From positions 1-64,000 of the forward strand of contig JAICSH010000002.1 of the NCBI GenBank assembly GCA_025936995.1: a DNA stretch of 64,000 nt, given 5' to 3'. Position 1 is the stretch's first letter; each line of letters opens with the position of its first letter. Source of the DNA: Thermoleophilia bacterium (lineage in GTDB: Bacteria > Actinomycetota > Thermoleophilia > Gaiellales > Gaiellaceae). A model generated the notes under the pieces. It was not told the origin of the DNA. It saw only the letters and a program-made list of their open reading frames with translations, and ran no database searches. The position numbers and the translations under genes are program-made. Shown here piece by piece: positions 51,536 through 60,129 of this stretch.

Positions 51536-52302
51536 GCGCCCAGGCCGAGACGGAGACCGGCTCCGCGGCGCGCGCGCCCGCCTTCCGCCGGGTCCTGCTC
51601 AAGCTCTCGGGCGAGGCGCTCATGGGCGAGCGCGAGTACGGCATCGACCCGGGAGTGACGCGCGCGCTCGCGAAAGAGGTGGCAGGCATCCGGAGCGAGG
51701 GCGTCGACGTCGCGGTCGTCGTCGGAGGCGGGAACTTCTACCGCGGTCTCGCGGCGGCAGCCGAGAGCGGGATGGACCGGGCGACCGCGGACTACGCGGG
51801 GATGCTCGCGACGCTGCTCAACGCCCTCGCGCTGCAGGACGCGCTCGAGCGGGAGGGTGCCGACACGCGGGTCATGTCCGCGCTCGAGGTGTCGGAGGTC
51901 GCGGAGCCGTACATCCGGCGCCGTGCGATGCGGCATCTCGAAAAGGGGCGGGTGGTCATCTTCGCCGCCGGCACCGGGAACCCGTTCTTCACGACGGACA
52001 CGGCGGCCGCGCTGCGTGCGCTCGAGATCGGCGCGGACGCGATCCTGATGGCGAAGCACGGTGTCCGGGGCGTGTACGACGGTGACCCGCGGAGCGTCTC
52101 CGACGCCGCGTTTCTGCCGCGCATCACGCATCTCGAGGCGATCGAGCGAGGGCTCAAGGTGATGGACACGACGGCGCTCTCGCTCTGCATGGACAATCGC
52201 CTCACGATCCACGTCTTCGAGCTCGCCGAGGGCAACGTCGCGCGCGTCGTGGCCGGCGAGGAAGTGGGGACGATCATCGCGACCGGAGAGAGGGAGGGCT
52301 GA
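51532..52302 (+). CDS. pyrH: uridylate kinase
   Basis: 256 residues; UMP to UDP. Amino-acid-kinase fold with [61 protein letters not shown] and [14 protein letters not shown]. The ATG overlaps the tsf stop. A slightly longer acidic N-terminus precedes the core. Part of the rpsB-tsf-pyrH-frr operon common to many bacteria. Confidence 0.97.
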   Translation: MSAQAETETGSAARAPAFRRVLLKLSGEALMGEREYGIDPGVTRALAKEVAGIRSEGVDVAVVVGGGNFYRGLAAAAESGMDRATADYAGMLATLLNALALQDALEREGADTRVMSALEVSEVAEPYIRRRAMRHLEKGRVVIFAAGTGNPFFTTDTAAALRALEIGADAILMAKHGVRGVYDGDPRSVSDAAFLPRITHLEAIERGLKVMDTTALSLCMDNRLTIHVFELAEGNVARVVAGEEVGTIIATGEREG

Positions 52303-52303
52303 G

Positions 52304-52867
52304 ATGGCGACGGCAGAAGAGATGATCAACGGCGCTCGCGACAAGATGGTCAAGTCGGTCGAGCACGCGCGGGCGGAGTTCTCGACGGTGCGCACCGGGC
52401 GCGCCTCGGCCTCGCTCCTCGATCGGATCGAGGTCGACTACTACGGCACGCAGACGCCGTTGCGCCAGCTCTCGACCATCAACGTCCCCGAGCCGCGAAT
52501 GCTCACGGTCCAGCCGTTCGACCCGAGCTCGATCCGCGCGATCGAGAAGGCGATCCAGGAGTCGGATCTCGGCCTGACTCCGTCGAACGACGGCAAGCTG
52601 ATCCGGCTGCCGATCCCACAGCTCACCGAGGAGCGCCGCAAGGAGCTCGTCAAGGTCGTGCGCAACATGGCCGAGGAGCACAAGGTGGCCGTGCGCGAGA
52701 TCCGGCGGGACGCGATGCGGCACCTGAAGGAGCTCGTCGACAAGGGCGAGGTCGGCGCCGACGACGAGCACCGGGCCGAGGGCCGTGTCCAGGAGCTGAC
52801 GGACGAGCACACGAAGCAGATCGACGAGCTCCTCAAGCACAAGGAGGCAGAGGTGATGGAGGTCTAG
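52304..52867 (+). CDS. frr: ribosome recycling factor
   Basis: 187 residues. Splits post-termination ribosomes with EF-G. Conserved TVRTGRASASLLDRIEVDYYG, PLRQLSTINVPEPRMLTVQP, IRLPIPQLTEERRKELVKVV. Starts 1 bp after the pyrH stop. The stop codon lies within the left arm of the 18-bp inverted repeat that bounds the following intergenic element. Confidence 0.97.
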   Translation: MATAEEMINGARDKMVKSVEHARAEFSTVRTGRASASLLDRIEVDYYGTQTPLRQLSTINVPEPRMLTVQPFDPSSIRAIEKAIQESDLGLTPSNDGKLIRLPIPQLTEERRKELVKVVRNMAEEHKVAVREIRRDAMRHLKELVDKGEVGADDEHRAEGRVQELTDEHTKQIDELLKHKEAEVMEV

Positions 52868-53082
52868 TGCCCCGCCCGGCGACAGTCAGGGCATCCCTGG
52901 CCGCTGCAAAGCGTCGCGACTCCGCGCTTCGGCGCCTACGGCGCCTACACTCGTCGGCCGGCTTCGCCGGCTGCGTCGTCCTCAGTCGCCCCGATAGCTT
53001 CGGCTATCGAGGCTCCCTGCGTCCTCGCCTCGCTCGCTTTTCGCGCCCAGGGACGCGAGACCGCCGCCGGGCGAGGCACTAG
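52864..53082. repeat. 219-bp palindromic element with 18-bp terminal inverted repeats
   Basis: CTAGTGCCCCGCCCGGCG (52864-52881) and CGCCGGGCGAGGCACTAG (53065-53082) are inverted repeats with one mismatch. Inside are GGCGCC-TAC-GGCGCC (52931-52945), GCCGGC-TTC-GCCGGC (52957-52971) and CGATAGC-TTCG-GCTATCG (52992-53009). Another imperfect outer pair is CATCCCTGGCCGC with GCGCCCAGGGACG. No gene inside. It spans from the frr stop codon to the first base of the uppS start codon, so the uppS ribosome site (GAGG) is in the right arm. Nature unknown: MITE/REP-like element or regulatory RNA structure. Confidence 0.7.
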
Positions 53083-53813
53083 TGACCTCCTTCCCGGGAA
53101 CGGACGTCACTCCCGAGGAGCACCTTCCCGAGGTCGCGCACGCGGTCGCGATCATCATGGACGGGAGCGGGCGCTGGGCCGCGGAGCACGGCGTCTCGGT
53201 CGCGGAAGGACATCGCGCCGGCTCGCGGGCGCTGCGGCCCGTCGTCGAGGCGGCGATCGACCTCGGCATCGAGTCGCTCGCGGTCTACGCGTTCTCGACC
53301 GAGAACTGGAACCGCCCCGTCGAGGAGGTCGAGGCGCTGATGGAGATCTTCGGCGAGACGATTGAGCGCGAGCTCGAGGATCTCGCCGCGCAGGGGGTCC
53401 GATGCCGCTTCGTCGGCCGCCGCGACCGCGCCCCTGACTGGCTGCGCGCGAGGATGGACCACCTCGAAGGGGCGACGGCGGACAGGTCGCGGCTCCAGCT
53501 CTGGATCGCCTTCGACTACGGCGGACGCGCAGAGCTCGTCGATGCCGCGCGCAGGCTGCTCGAGAGCGGCGGCGATCCCGGCGACGTCGACGAGGCAGCG
53601 CTCGCCGCCTGCCTCTACGAGCCGGAGATGCCGGACCCCGACCTCGTGATCCGCACCTCGGGCGAGCGCCGCATCTCGAACTTCCTCCTCTGGCAGTCCG
53701 CGTACGCCGAATACGTCTTCACCGACACGCTCTGGCCCGACTTCGGGCCCGAGGAGCTCCGGACCGCGATCGAGGAGTACGCGAGCCGGCGCCGTAGATT
53801 CGGCGGCCGATGA
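53082..53813 (+). CDS. uppS: undecaprenyl / polyprenyl diphosphate synthase
   Basis: 243 residues; cis-prenyltransferase making the lipid carrier for cell-wall synthesis. Motifs HAVAIIMDGSGRWA (Asp27 catalytic), AGSRALRPVVEAA, YAFSTENWNRP, RISNFLLWQSAYAEY. The near-invariant Asn of MDGNGRW is Ser29 here. GTG start; GAGG lies 7 nt upstream inside the right arm of the inverted-repeat element. Stop overlaps cdsA (ATGA). Confidence 0.94.
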   Translation: MTSFPGTDVTPEEHLPEVAHAVAIIMDGSGRWAAEHGVSVAEGHRAGSRALRPVVEAAIDLGIESLAVYAFSTENWNRPVEEVEALMEIFGETIERELEDLAAQGVRCRFVGRRDRAPDWLRARMDHLEGATADRSRLQLWIAFDYGGRAELVDAARRLLESGGDPGDVDEAALAACLYEPEMPDPDLVIRTSGERRISNFLLWQSAYAEYVFTDTLWPDFGPEELRTAIEEYASRRRRFGGR

Positions 53814-54613
53814 GCAACCTCGCCTCCCGCCTCGTGGTCGCGGCAGCCGGCCTGCCTCTCGTGCTCGGCATGCTGTGGCTCGGCGGCTGGTGGCTGTTCG
53901 CCCTCGTCGCGGTCGCCGCCTTCGTCGGCGTCCACGAGTTCGTGACGACGGCGCGGCCGCTGCGCCCGCTCGCGCCTGCGGTCTACGGTGGTGTGATCCT
54001 CGCCCTCGTCGGCGCCCGGACCGGCGGCCTGGAATGGCTCTTCGCGGGGTTCCTCGCGACGTTCGTCCTCGGCTTCGTCCTGCACGCGCTCTCGAGCACG
54101 CGCGCGCCCACGACGGCGGCGCTGGGATCGACGGTGCTCGGGTCGGCCTGGATCGGCCTCGGGCTCGGCTTCGTCCTGCTGCTGCGAGAGATGCACACAG
54201 ACGGGCGGCTGATCGCCTTCACGGTCGTCCTCGGCGTCTTCGCGGCCGACACGCTCGCGTACCTCACCGGCCGCCTCGCGGGACGGCACCGGCTCGCGCC
54301 GCGCCTGTCCCCGAACAAGACGTGGGAGGGGCTGCTCGGCGGCGCGGTCGCGGGCATCTTCGTCGCGTTCATCGCGCTCTACGACAAGCGTGAGAGCTAC
54401 CTCAGCATCTGGCAGGCCGTCGTCCTCGGTCTCGTCGTCGTGACGGCCGCACTGCTCGGCGACCTCTTCGAGTCAGCGCTGAAGCGGGATCTCGAGGTCA
54501 AGGACACCGGACGGCTCCTCGGCGGACACGGCGGCGTGCTCGACCGCGTGGACGCGCTGCTCTTCGCTGCGCCGGCCGCCTATTACCTCGTCGTTTCATT
54601 CGGCTTTCACTAG
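53810..54613 (+). CDS. cdsA: phosphatidate cytidylyltransferase
   Basis: 267 residues, about eight membrane helices. Makes CDP-diacylglycerol for phospholipids. The family signature is intact near the C-terminus: SALKRDLEVKDTG then GGHGGVLDRVD. SPNKTWEGLLGG is the other conserved block. Start overlaps uppS. CDP-diacylglycerol feeds enzymes such as the CDP-alcohol transferase encoded near 62 kb. Confidence 0.94.
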   Translation: MSNLASRLVVAAAGLPLVLGMLWLGGWWLFALVAVAAFVGVHEFVTTARPLRPLAPAVYGGVILALVGARTGGLEWLFAGFLATFVLGFVLHALSSTRAPTTAALGSTVLGSAWIGLGLGFVLLLREMHTDGRLIAFTVVLGVFAADTLAYLTGRLAGRHRLAPRLSPNKTWEGLLGGAVAGIFVAFIALYDKRESYLSIWQAVVLGLVVVTAALLGDLFESALKRDLEVKDTGRLLGGHGGVLDRVDALLFAAPAAYYLVVSFGFH

Positions 54614-54629
54614 CGCGCTCGTATCTCCT

Positions 54630-54635
54630 TAGACT
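54630..54635 (+). promoter_or_regulatory. candidate -10 element, leaderless dxr
   Basis: TAGACT, 7 nt before the GTG at 54643. Confidence 0.45.
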
Positions 54636-54642
54636 TTCTCGG

Positions 54643-55704
54643 GTGAAGCGCGTCGCGCTGCTCGGGGCCACGGGGTCCATCGGTCGCCAGGCGATCGAGA
54701 TCGTCGAAGCACATCCGGAGCTCGAGCTCTGCGCAGCCGCGTCCGGCTCGACGCCGCTCGACGACGTCGACGCTCCGCTGAAGGCAGTCGGCGGCGACCT
54801 GACCGAGCTCCTCGAGCGCGCGCAGCCGGACGTCGTTCTCAACGCCGTCGTCGGGTTCGCCGGAGTCCATGCGACGCTGTGGGCGCTCGAGCGCGGCGTC
54901 GACCTCGCTCTCGCGAACAAGGAGAGCCTCGTCGCCGCCGGCGAGCTCGCCCTCGCGGCGCGCGAGCGCGGCCGCGGCCGGATCCTGCCGGTCGACAGCG
55001 AGCACTCCGCGCTCTTCCAGTGCCTCGAGGGGCGCGAGCCGGAGCAGGTCGACACGCTCGTGATCACCGGCTCGGGCGGCCCGTTCCGCGGACGCACGCG
55101 CGCCGACCTCGAGGACGTGACGCCCGAGCAGGCGCTTGCACATCCGACCTGGCGCATGGGCCCGAAGATCACAGTGGACTCGGCAACGTTGGCGAACAAA
55201 GGGCTCGAGGTGATCGAAGCGCATTTCCTCTTCGGCGTCGGATACGAGCGGATCGAGGTCGCGATCCAGCCGACGTCGATCGTCCACGCGCTCGTCCGCT
55301 TCCGTGACGGCGCCTCGCTCGCGCATCTCGGCTACCCCGACATGCGCGTCCCGATCTCGTACGCGCTCACGTATCCGGAGCGGGCGTCGACGCCGCTGCC
55401 GCCGCTCGATCTCGCCTCGCTCACGCTCGAGTTCTCGCCGCCCGACACCGAGACGTTCCCGATGCTCGCTCTCGCGCGCGCGGCCGGGCAGGAGGGAGGC
55501 AGCGCGCCGTGCGTGTACAACGCCGCGAACGAGGTCGCCGTCGCCGCATTCCTGGCCGGCCGGCTGCCTTTCCTCGGAATCGCCGAGGTCGTCGGCGAGA
55601 CGCTCGCGGCGGCGGACACGGATGCGGCTCGCGACCTCGACGACCTCGTCGAGGCGGACCGCGTCGCGCGGGCGCTCGCGGAAGGAGCGCTGGCCGCGGC
55701 ATGA
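54643..55704 (+). CDS. dxr: 1-deoxy-D-xylulose 5-phosphate reductoisomerase
   Basis: 353 residues, at the short end for the family. MEP pathway step making MEP from DXP with NADPH. Dinucleotide site LLGATGSIGRQAIEIV, ALANKESLVAAG, catalytic acids in LPVDSEHSALFQCL, and ATLANKGLEVIEAHFLFG. A C-terminal Ala-rich domain follows. Coupled to the downstream RseP gene (ATGA); ispG of the same pathway is two genes away. Confidence 0.95.
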   Translation: MKRVALLGATGSIGRQAIEIVEAHPELELCAAASGSTPLDDVDAPLKAVGGDLTELLERAQPDVVLNAVVGFAGVHATLWALERGVDLALANKESLVAAGELALAARERGRGRILPVDSEHSALFQCLEGREPEQVDTLVITGSGGPFRGRTRADLEDVTPEQALAHPTWRMGPKITVDSATLANKGLEVIEAHFLFGVGYERIEVAIQPTSIVHALVRFRDGASLAHLGYPDMRVPISYALTYPERASTPLPPLDLASLTLEFSPPDTETFPMLALARAAGQEGGSAPCVYNAANEVAVAAFLAGRLPFLGIAEVVGETLAAADTDAARDLDDLVEADRVARALAEGALAAA

Positions 55705-56936
55705 CGTGGCTCGTCGTCATCGGCGGCCTCGTGCTGCTCGTCTTCCTGCACGAGCTCGGCCATTTCTCCGTCGCGCTCGCCGTCGGGATGCGTCCGCGGA
55801 GCTTCTACATCGGCTTCCCGCCGGCGCTCGTGAAGGTCCGGCGCAAGGGGATCGAATACGGGATCGGCGCGATCCCGCTCGGCGGCCTCGTCCGGATCCC
55901 CGGGATGCATCGCCCCGCCGCGCGCGACCTGCAGGCGTTCGTGGAGCCGGCAGTACGCGAGCAGCCCGGCCTCGCGGCCTCGGTCGGCGCCGTCCGGCGG
56001 GCGCTCGACGTCGAGGACTTCGAAGCCGCGCGACGGGCCTATCCGGAGCTCGCGCGGCAGGTCGACGCAGCCCCGCTCTCGCCCGGCGCCAGACGCTCTG
56101 CAAAGCGGGCGCTCCGCGAGGTCGAGGAGGGAACCGCTCCCGACGCGTACTGGCGTGCTGCGACCTGGAAGCGCGTCGCCGTGATCGCGGCCGGGCCGCT
56201 CGCGAACGTCCTCATCGCGTTCGTGATCCTCTTCGTCGTCTTCGCCGTCGGCGGCGGGCCTTCCGCTTCCCAGCGGCCGACCGCCGAGGTCATGGCCGTC
56301 GACAGCGGAACGCCTGCGGCGGCCGCGGGCCTGCGTGCAGGCGACCGCATCATCGCGGTGGACGGCCGGTCGACGCCGACGTTCTCCGCCATCTCCCAGC
56401 GCATCAGGGCGAGCCGCGGCGCGCCGGTGACGCTCACCGTGCTGCGCGGAGGCAACCGGATCAAGGTCGGCCCGCGCGCGACGATCCGCCGGCAGGGACG
56501 CTGGATCTTCGGCTTCTCGCCCGCGCCGAAGATCGTGAACTACACCGTCGGCAGAGCGGCCGGCTCGGCGGCATCGGACCTGTGGGGCGTCGTGAGCGGG
56601 ACGGTGAGCGGGCTCAGCGGGCTGTTCTCGAGCAACGGGCGCACGCAGCTCTCGAGCGCGGTCGGGGTCAGCCGCACCTTGCACGCCCAGCTGCAGATCG
56701 GCTTGAGCTGGTACCTCGAGATCCTCGCCTTCGTCAGCATGTCGCTCGCGCTCGTCAACCTGCTGCCGCTGCTGCCGCTCGACGGTGGGCACATCCTCTT
56801 CTCGCTGATCGAGGGAATCCGTCGGCGCGCGCTGGCGCGCGAGGTGTACGAGCGCGTGTCGGTCGTGGGGATCGCCCTTCTCGTCCTCGTCTTCGTGATC
56901 GCGCTCTCGAACGACGTCTCGACGCCACCGCACTAG
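55701..56936 (+). CDS. rseP: site-2 protease RseP-like zinc metalloprotease
   Basis: 411 residues. Membrane-embedded HExxH protease: HELGH at residues 17-21 in the first helix. One PDZ domain is clear in the middle (VDSGTPAAAAGLRAGDRIIA). The third zinc ligand region is LVNLLPLLPLDGGHILF. A soluble insert of about 90 residues lies between the first helix and the PDZ. The substrate is unknown; anti-sigma factors or remnant signal peptides are typical. Same dxr-rseP-ispG order as in many actinobacteria. Confidence 0.93.
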   Translation: MTWLVVIGGLVLLVFLHELGHFSVALAVGMRPRSFYIGFPPALVKVRRKGIEYGIGAIPLGGLVRIPGMHRPAARDLQAFVEPAVREQPGLAASVGAVRRALDVEDFEAARRAYPELARQVDAAPLSPGARRSAKRALREVEEGTAPDAYWRAATWKRVAVIAAGPLANVLIAFVILFVVFAVGGGPSASQRPTAEVMAVDSGTPAAAAGLRAGDRIIAVDGRSTPTFSAISQRIRASRGAPVTLTVLRGGNRIKVGPRATIRRQGRWIFGFSPAPKIVNYTVGRAAGSAASDLWGVVSGTVSGLSGLFSSNGRTQLSSAVGVSRTLHAQLQIGLSWYLEILAFVSMSLALVNLLPLLPLDGGHILFSLIEGIRRRALAREVYERVSVVGIALLVLVFVIALSNDVSTPPH

Positions 56937-56986
56937 GGCTCCTCAGCGTCCGCTGAGGCCGGGGATAGGGCCGGAACCCGCCTGGC

Positions 56987-56992
56987 TAGACT
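56987..56992 (+). promoter_or_regulatory. candidate -10 element, leaderless ispG
   Basis: TAGACT, 8 nt before the ATG at 57001. Confidence 0.5.
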
Positions 56993-57000
56993 GATTCCGG

Positions 57001-58134
57001 ATGGCCAGCAAACGGCAGATCTCGGTCGGCGGCGTCAGGATCGGCGGGGGCGCGCCCGTCGCCGTGCAGTCGATGACGACGACGAAGACGCACGACGTCG
57101 AAGCGACGACCGCGCAGGTCGCCGCGCTCGCGAGCGCAGGTTGCGAGATCGTCCGCGTTGCGGTGCCGAAGACGGAGGACGCCGAGGCCCTCTCGAAGAT
57201 CGTCCGCTTCTCGCCCGTCCCGATCATCGCGGACATCCATTTCAACGCGAGCCTCGCCCTGAAGGCGATCGACCAGGGCGTCGCGGCGGTCCGCATCAAC
57301 CCCGGCAACATCGGCGGCTCGGACAAGGTCGCCGAGGTCGTACGCGCTGCGAAGGCGAAGCGAATCGCGATGCGGATCGGGGCGAACTCCGGCTCGCTCC
57401 CGAAGCATCTCGAGGAGCTGGCCCAGAAAGACCAGGCGGAGGCGCTCGTCGAGGCCGCGCTCGAAGAGGTACGCCTGCTCGAGAGCCTCGACTTCTACGA
57501 GTTCAAGATCTCCGTCAAGTCGAGCCACGTGCCGACGATGATCCGCGCCTACCGCATGCTCTCGGAGAAGGTCGACTACCCGCTCCACCTCGGCGTCACC
57601 GAGGCCGGGACGGTCTTCGCCGGCTCGGTCAAGAGCGCTGTCGGCATCGGCACCCTCCTCGCCGAGGGAATCGGCGACACCATCCGCGTCTCGCTCTCCT
57701 CCGACCCGGTCGAGGAGCCGAAGACGGCGTACGAGATCCTCAAGGCTCTCGGGCTGCGCGAGCGTGGGCCGGTGATGATCGCCTGCCCGAGCTGCGGCCG
57801 TGACAACGTCGGCGTGCATACGCTCGCCGAGGAGGTCGAGCTTCGCCTGCAGGAGTACCCGCAGCACTTCGAGGTCGCGGTGCTCGGCTGCGCCGTCAAC
57901 GGCCCGGGCGAGTCCGGAGATGCGGACTTCGGCATCGCGGGCGGTCGCGACGTCGGCTTCATCTACGCGCACGGCCGCGTCCTGAAGAAGGTCGGCTCCG
58001 ACATCCTGATCGACGAGCTGTTCCACGAGATCGACCGGTGGATCGCCGACGGAATGCACCGCCCGAAGCGCCTCAAGATGGCGAAGCCGGCCGCTCTCGC
58101 GATGGCCGAAGCCTCGCTGATCCCGCTCGAATAG
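57001..58134 (+). CDS. ispG: 4-hydroxy-3-methylbut-2-enyl diphosphate synthase
   Basis: 377 residues; [4Fe-4S] enzyme of the MEP pathway. N-terminal TIM barrel (PVAVQSMTTTKTHDVEATTA; ADIHFNASLALKAI; RINPGNIGG). C-terminal cluster domain has Cys ligands in CPSCGRDN and LGCAVNGPGESGDAD plus the conserved Glu. Short two-domain bacterial form. Has its own promoter signature. Confidence 0.96.
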   Translation: MASKRQISVGGVRIGGGAPVAVQSMTTTKTHDVEATTAQVAALASAGCEIVRVAVPKTEDAEALSKIVRFSPVPIIADIHFNASLALKAIDQGVAAVRINPGNIGGSDKVAEVVRAAKAKRIAMRIGANSGSLPKHLEELAQKDQAEALVEAALEEVRLLESLDFYEFKISVKSSHVPTMIRAYRMLSEKVDYPLHLGVTEAGTVFAGSVKSAVGIGTLLAEGIGDTIRVSLSSDPVEEPKTAYEILKALGLRERGPVMIACPSCGRDNVGVHTLAEEVELRLQEYPQHFEVAVLGCAVNGPGESGDADFGIAGGRDVGFIYAHGRVLKKVGSDILIDELFHEIDRWIADGMHRPKRLKMAKPAALAMAEASLIPLE

Positions 58135-58152
58135 CCTAGGGCGACAACGTCG

Positions 58153-59817
58153 ATGATCGCCCGGGCCTCACAGCTGTTCCTGCCGACCCTGCGCGAGCCA
58201 CCCGCCGACGCAGAGGCGGCCTCGCACAAGCTCCTCGTGCGCGGCGGCTTCGTCCGCCAGGTCGGCACCGGCCTCTGGACCTACCTGCCCCTCGGCTGGA
58301 GGGTTCACCGCAAGATCGAGCAGATCGTCCGCGAGGAGATGGACGGGATCGGCGCGCAGGAGTTCCTCGCGCCGGTGTTGACGCCGGTCGAGCTGTGGGA
58401 GGCGACCGGCCGCGACAAGATCCCCGAGCTCTTCCACCTCAGCGATCGAACCGGCCGACGCTTCATCCTGCCGATCACGCACGAGGAGACCTTCACGTTC
58501 CACGCGCGCGAGATCCGCTCGTACAAGGAGCTCCCACAGCTCTGGTACCACTTCCAGACGAAGGACCGCGACGAGCCGCGTCCGCGCGGCGGCCTCCTGC
58601 GCGTCCGCGAGTTCATCATGAAGGACGCGTACTCGTTCGACCGCGACGAGGAGAGCGCGTTCGTCTCCTTCGAGAAGAACCGCGCCGCCTACCACCGCAT
58701 CTTCGAGCGCTGCGGGGTCGAGGCCCACGAGGTGCGGGCGGAGAGCGGGATCATGGGAGGCGAGCTCACGTTCGACTTCCTCGCACCGTCGGGCTCGGGC
58801 GAGAACACGCTCGTCCGCTGCGAGCGCGGTGACTACGCGGCCGACGCCGAGATCGCCCAGGGCGTCCCTCGCGCGCCCGAGCTTCCGGCGCCCCTCGCAG
58901 CACCGGAGGAGGTCGAGACGCCCGGAGTGGCGACCTGCGAGGCGCTGGCGACGTTCCTCGGCACCGACCTGGCCGCAACGTCGAAGGCGATGCCGGTGAC
59001 AACGGACGACGGCCGCGTCGTGCTGGCGCTCATCCGCGGCGACGACCGGCTGTCGGAGTCGAAGCTGCTCTCCGCGCTGAAGATCGGCTCCCGTGCGTCC
59101 ACCGACGACGAGATCCGCGCCGCCTTCGGCGCGTCGGGTGGCTCGCTCGGCCCGGTCGGGTACGAGGGCGAGGTGATCGCCGATCTGACGCTGCGGGAGG
59201 GACAGTTCGTCGCGGGTGCGAACCGGGACGGCTTCCACCTGCGCGGGGTCGAGGCAGGCCGCGACTACGAACCCGAGTTCGCCGACCTGCGCGAGCCGGT
59301 GGACGGCGACCGCTGCCCCGAGTGCGGCGGAGCGCTCACGTTCCAGACCGCGATCGAGGTGGGGCACATCTTCTACTTCGCCGACAAGTACAGCTCGGGG
59401 CTCGGCGCGACGTTTCTGGACGAGAACGGGCGGGAGAAGCCAATTCTTGGCGGGAGTTATGGAATCGGACCCGGACGCGTGCTCGCAGCCGTGATCGAGC
59501 AGAACCACGACGCGGACGGAATCGCGGCCTGGCCCGAGTCGATCGCGCCGTACCACGCGCACCTCGTGGTGCTGCCCGGGGCGGACGAGATCGCCGAGCA
59601 GGCCGCCGAGGCGCTGTCGGCAGCGGGCCGCGACGTCCTCCTCGACGACCGCGACCAGCGGGCGGGGGAGAAGTTCGCCGACGCGGACCTCATCGGGTGT
59701 CCGATCCGCGTCACCGCGGGGAAGAAGAGCCTCGAGGACGGGAAGGTCGACGTGCGGACCCGCGCAGACGGCGCGGAGAAACGCTTAGATGTGGCGGAGC
59801 TCGGCAAGGAGGTGTAG
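58153..59817 (+). CDS. proS: prolyl-tRNA synthetase (bacterial type)
   Basis: 554 residues. Class II core: ASHKLLVRGGFVRQVGTGLW, motif 2 region PRPRGGLLRVREFIMKDAYS, then an INS editing domain (about 230-390, with TSKAMPVT). Motif 3 GSYGIGPGRVLAAV and the anticodon-binding domain follow. It charges tRNA-Pro and edits mischarged Ala-tRNA-Pro. Starts 18 bp after ispG. Confidence 0.95.
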   Translation: MIARASQLFLPTLREPPADAEAASHKLLVRGGFVRQVGTGLWTYLPLGWRVHRKIEQIVREEMDGIGAQEFLAPVLTPVELWEATGRDKIPELFHLSDRTGRRFILPITHEETFTFHAREIRSYKELPQLWYHFQTKDRDEPRPRGGLLRVREFIMKDAYSFDRDEESAFVSFEKNRAAYHRIFERCGVEAHEVRAESGIMGGELTFDFLAPSGSGENTLVRCERGDYAADAEIAQGVPRAPELPAPLAAPEEVETPGVATCEALATFLGTDLAATSKAMPVTTDDGRVVLALIRGDDRLSESKLLSALKIGSRASTDDEIRAAFGASGGSLGPVGYEGEVIADLTLREGQFVAGANRDGFHLRGVEAGRDYEPEFADLREPVDGDRCPECGGALTFQTAIEVGHIFYFADKYSSGLGATFLDENGREKPILGGSYGIGPGRVLAAVIEQNHDADGIAAWPESIAPYHAHLVVLPGADEIAEQAAEALSAAGRDVLLDDRDQRAGEKFADADLIGCPIRVTAGKKSLEDGKVDVRTRADGAEKRLDVAELGKEV

Positions 59818-59823
59818 TTCGGG

Positions 59824-60129
59824 GTGGCAAAGCGGCGGCGGTTCAGCGAGGACGGGTTCGGCGAGACCGTGCAGCGCCTCATGGACGAGCAAGGCGTCAC
59901 GTACCGGCAGCTCGCCGCCCGCACCGGACTCTCCGCCGGCTATCTCAACCACCTCGTCCACGGCAACCGGCCCGTTCCGTCGAACGACGTCGTCGGGACA
60001 CTCGCGACGGCGCTCGAGGTCGAGCCGGAGCACTTCCGCGAGTTCCGCCTCCGGTTGATCACCGAGCGGCTCGAGGCGATGCCCGCGCTGATCGACCGGC
60101 TCTACCGGCAGCTCAACCGGCGCGCCTAG
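59824..60129 (+). CDS. XRE-family helix-turn-helix protein
   Basis: 101 residues. A single HTH domain (LMDEQGVTYRQLAARTGLSAGYLNHLVHGNR) occupies residues 18-50, followed by a helical tail. Likely a DNA-binding regulator; target unknown. GTG start lies 6 bp after the proS stop. Its end overlaps the convergent RibD-C gene by 4 bp. Confidence 0.82.
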   Translation: MAKRRRFSEDGFGETVQRLMDEQGVTYRQLAARTGLSAGYLNHLVHGNRPVPSNDVVGTLATALEVEPEHFREFRLRLITERLEAMPALIDRLYRQLNRRA

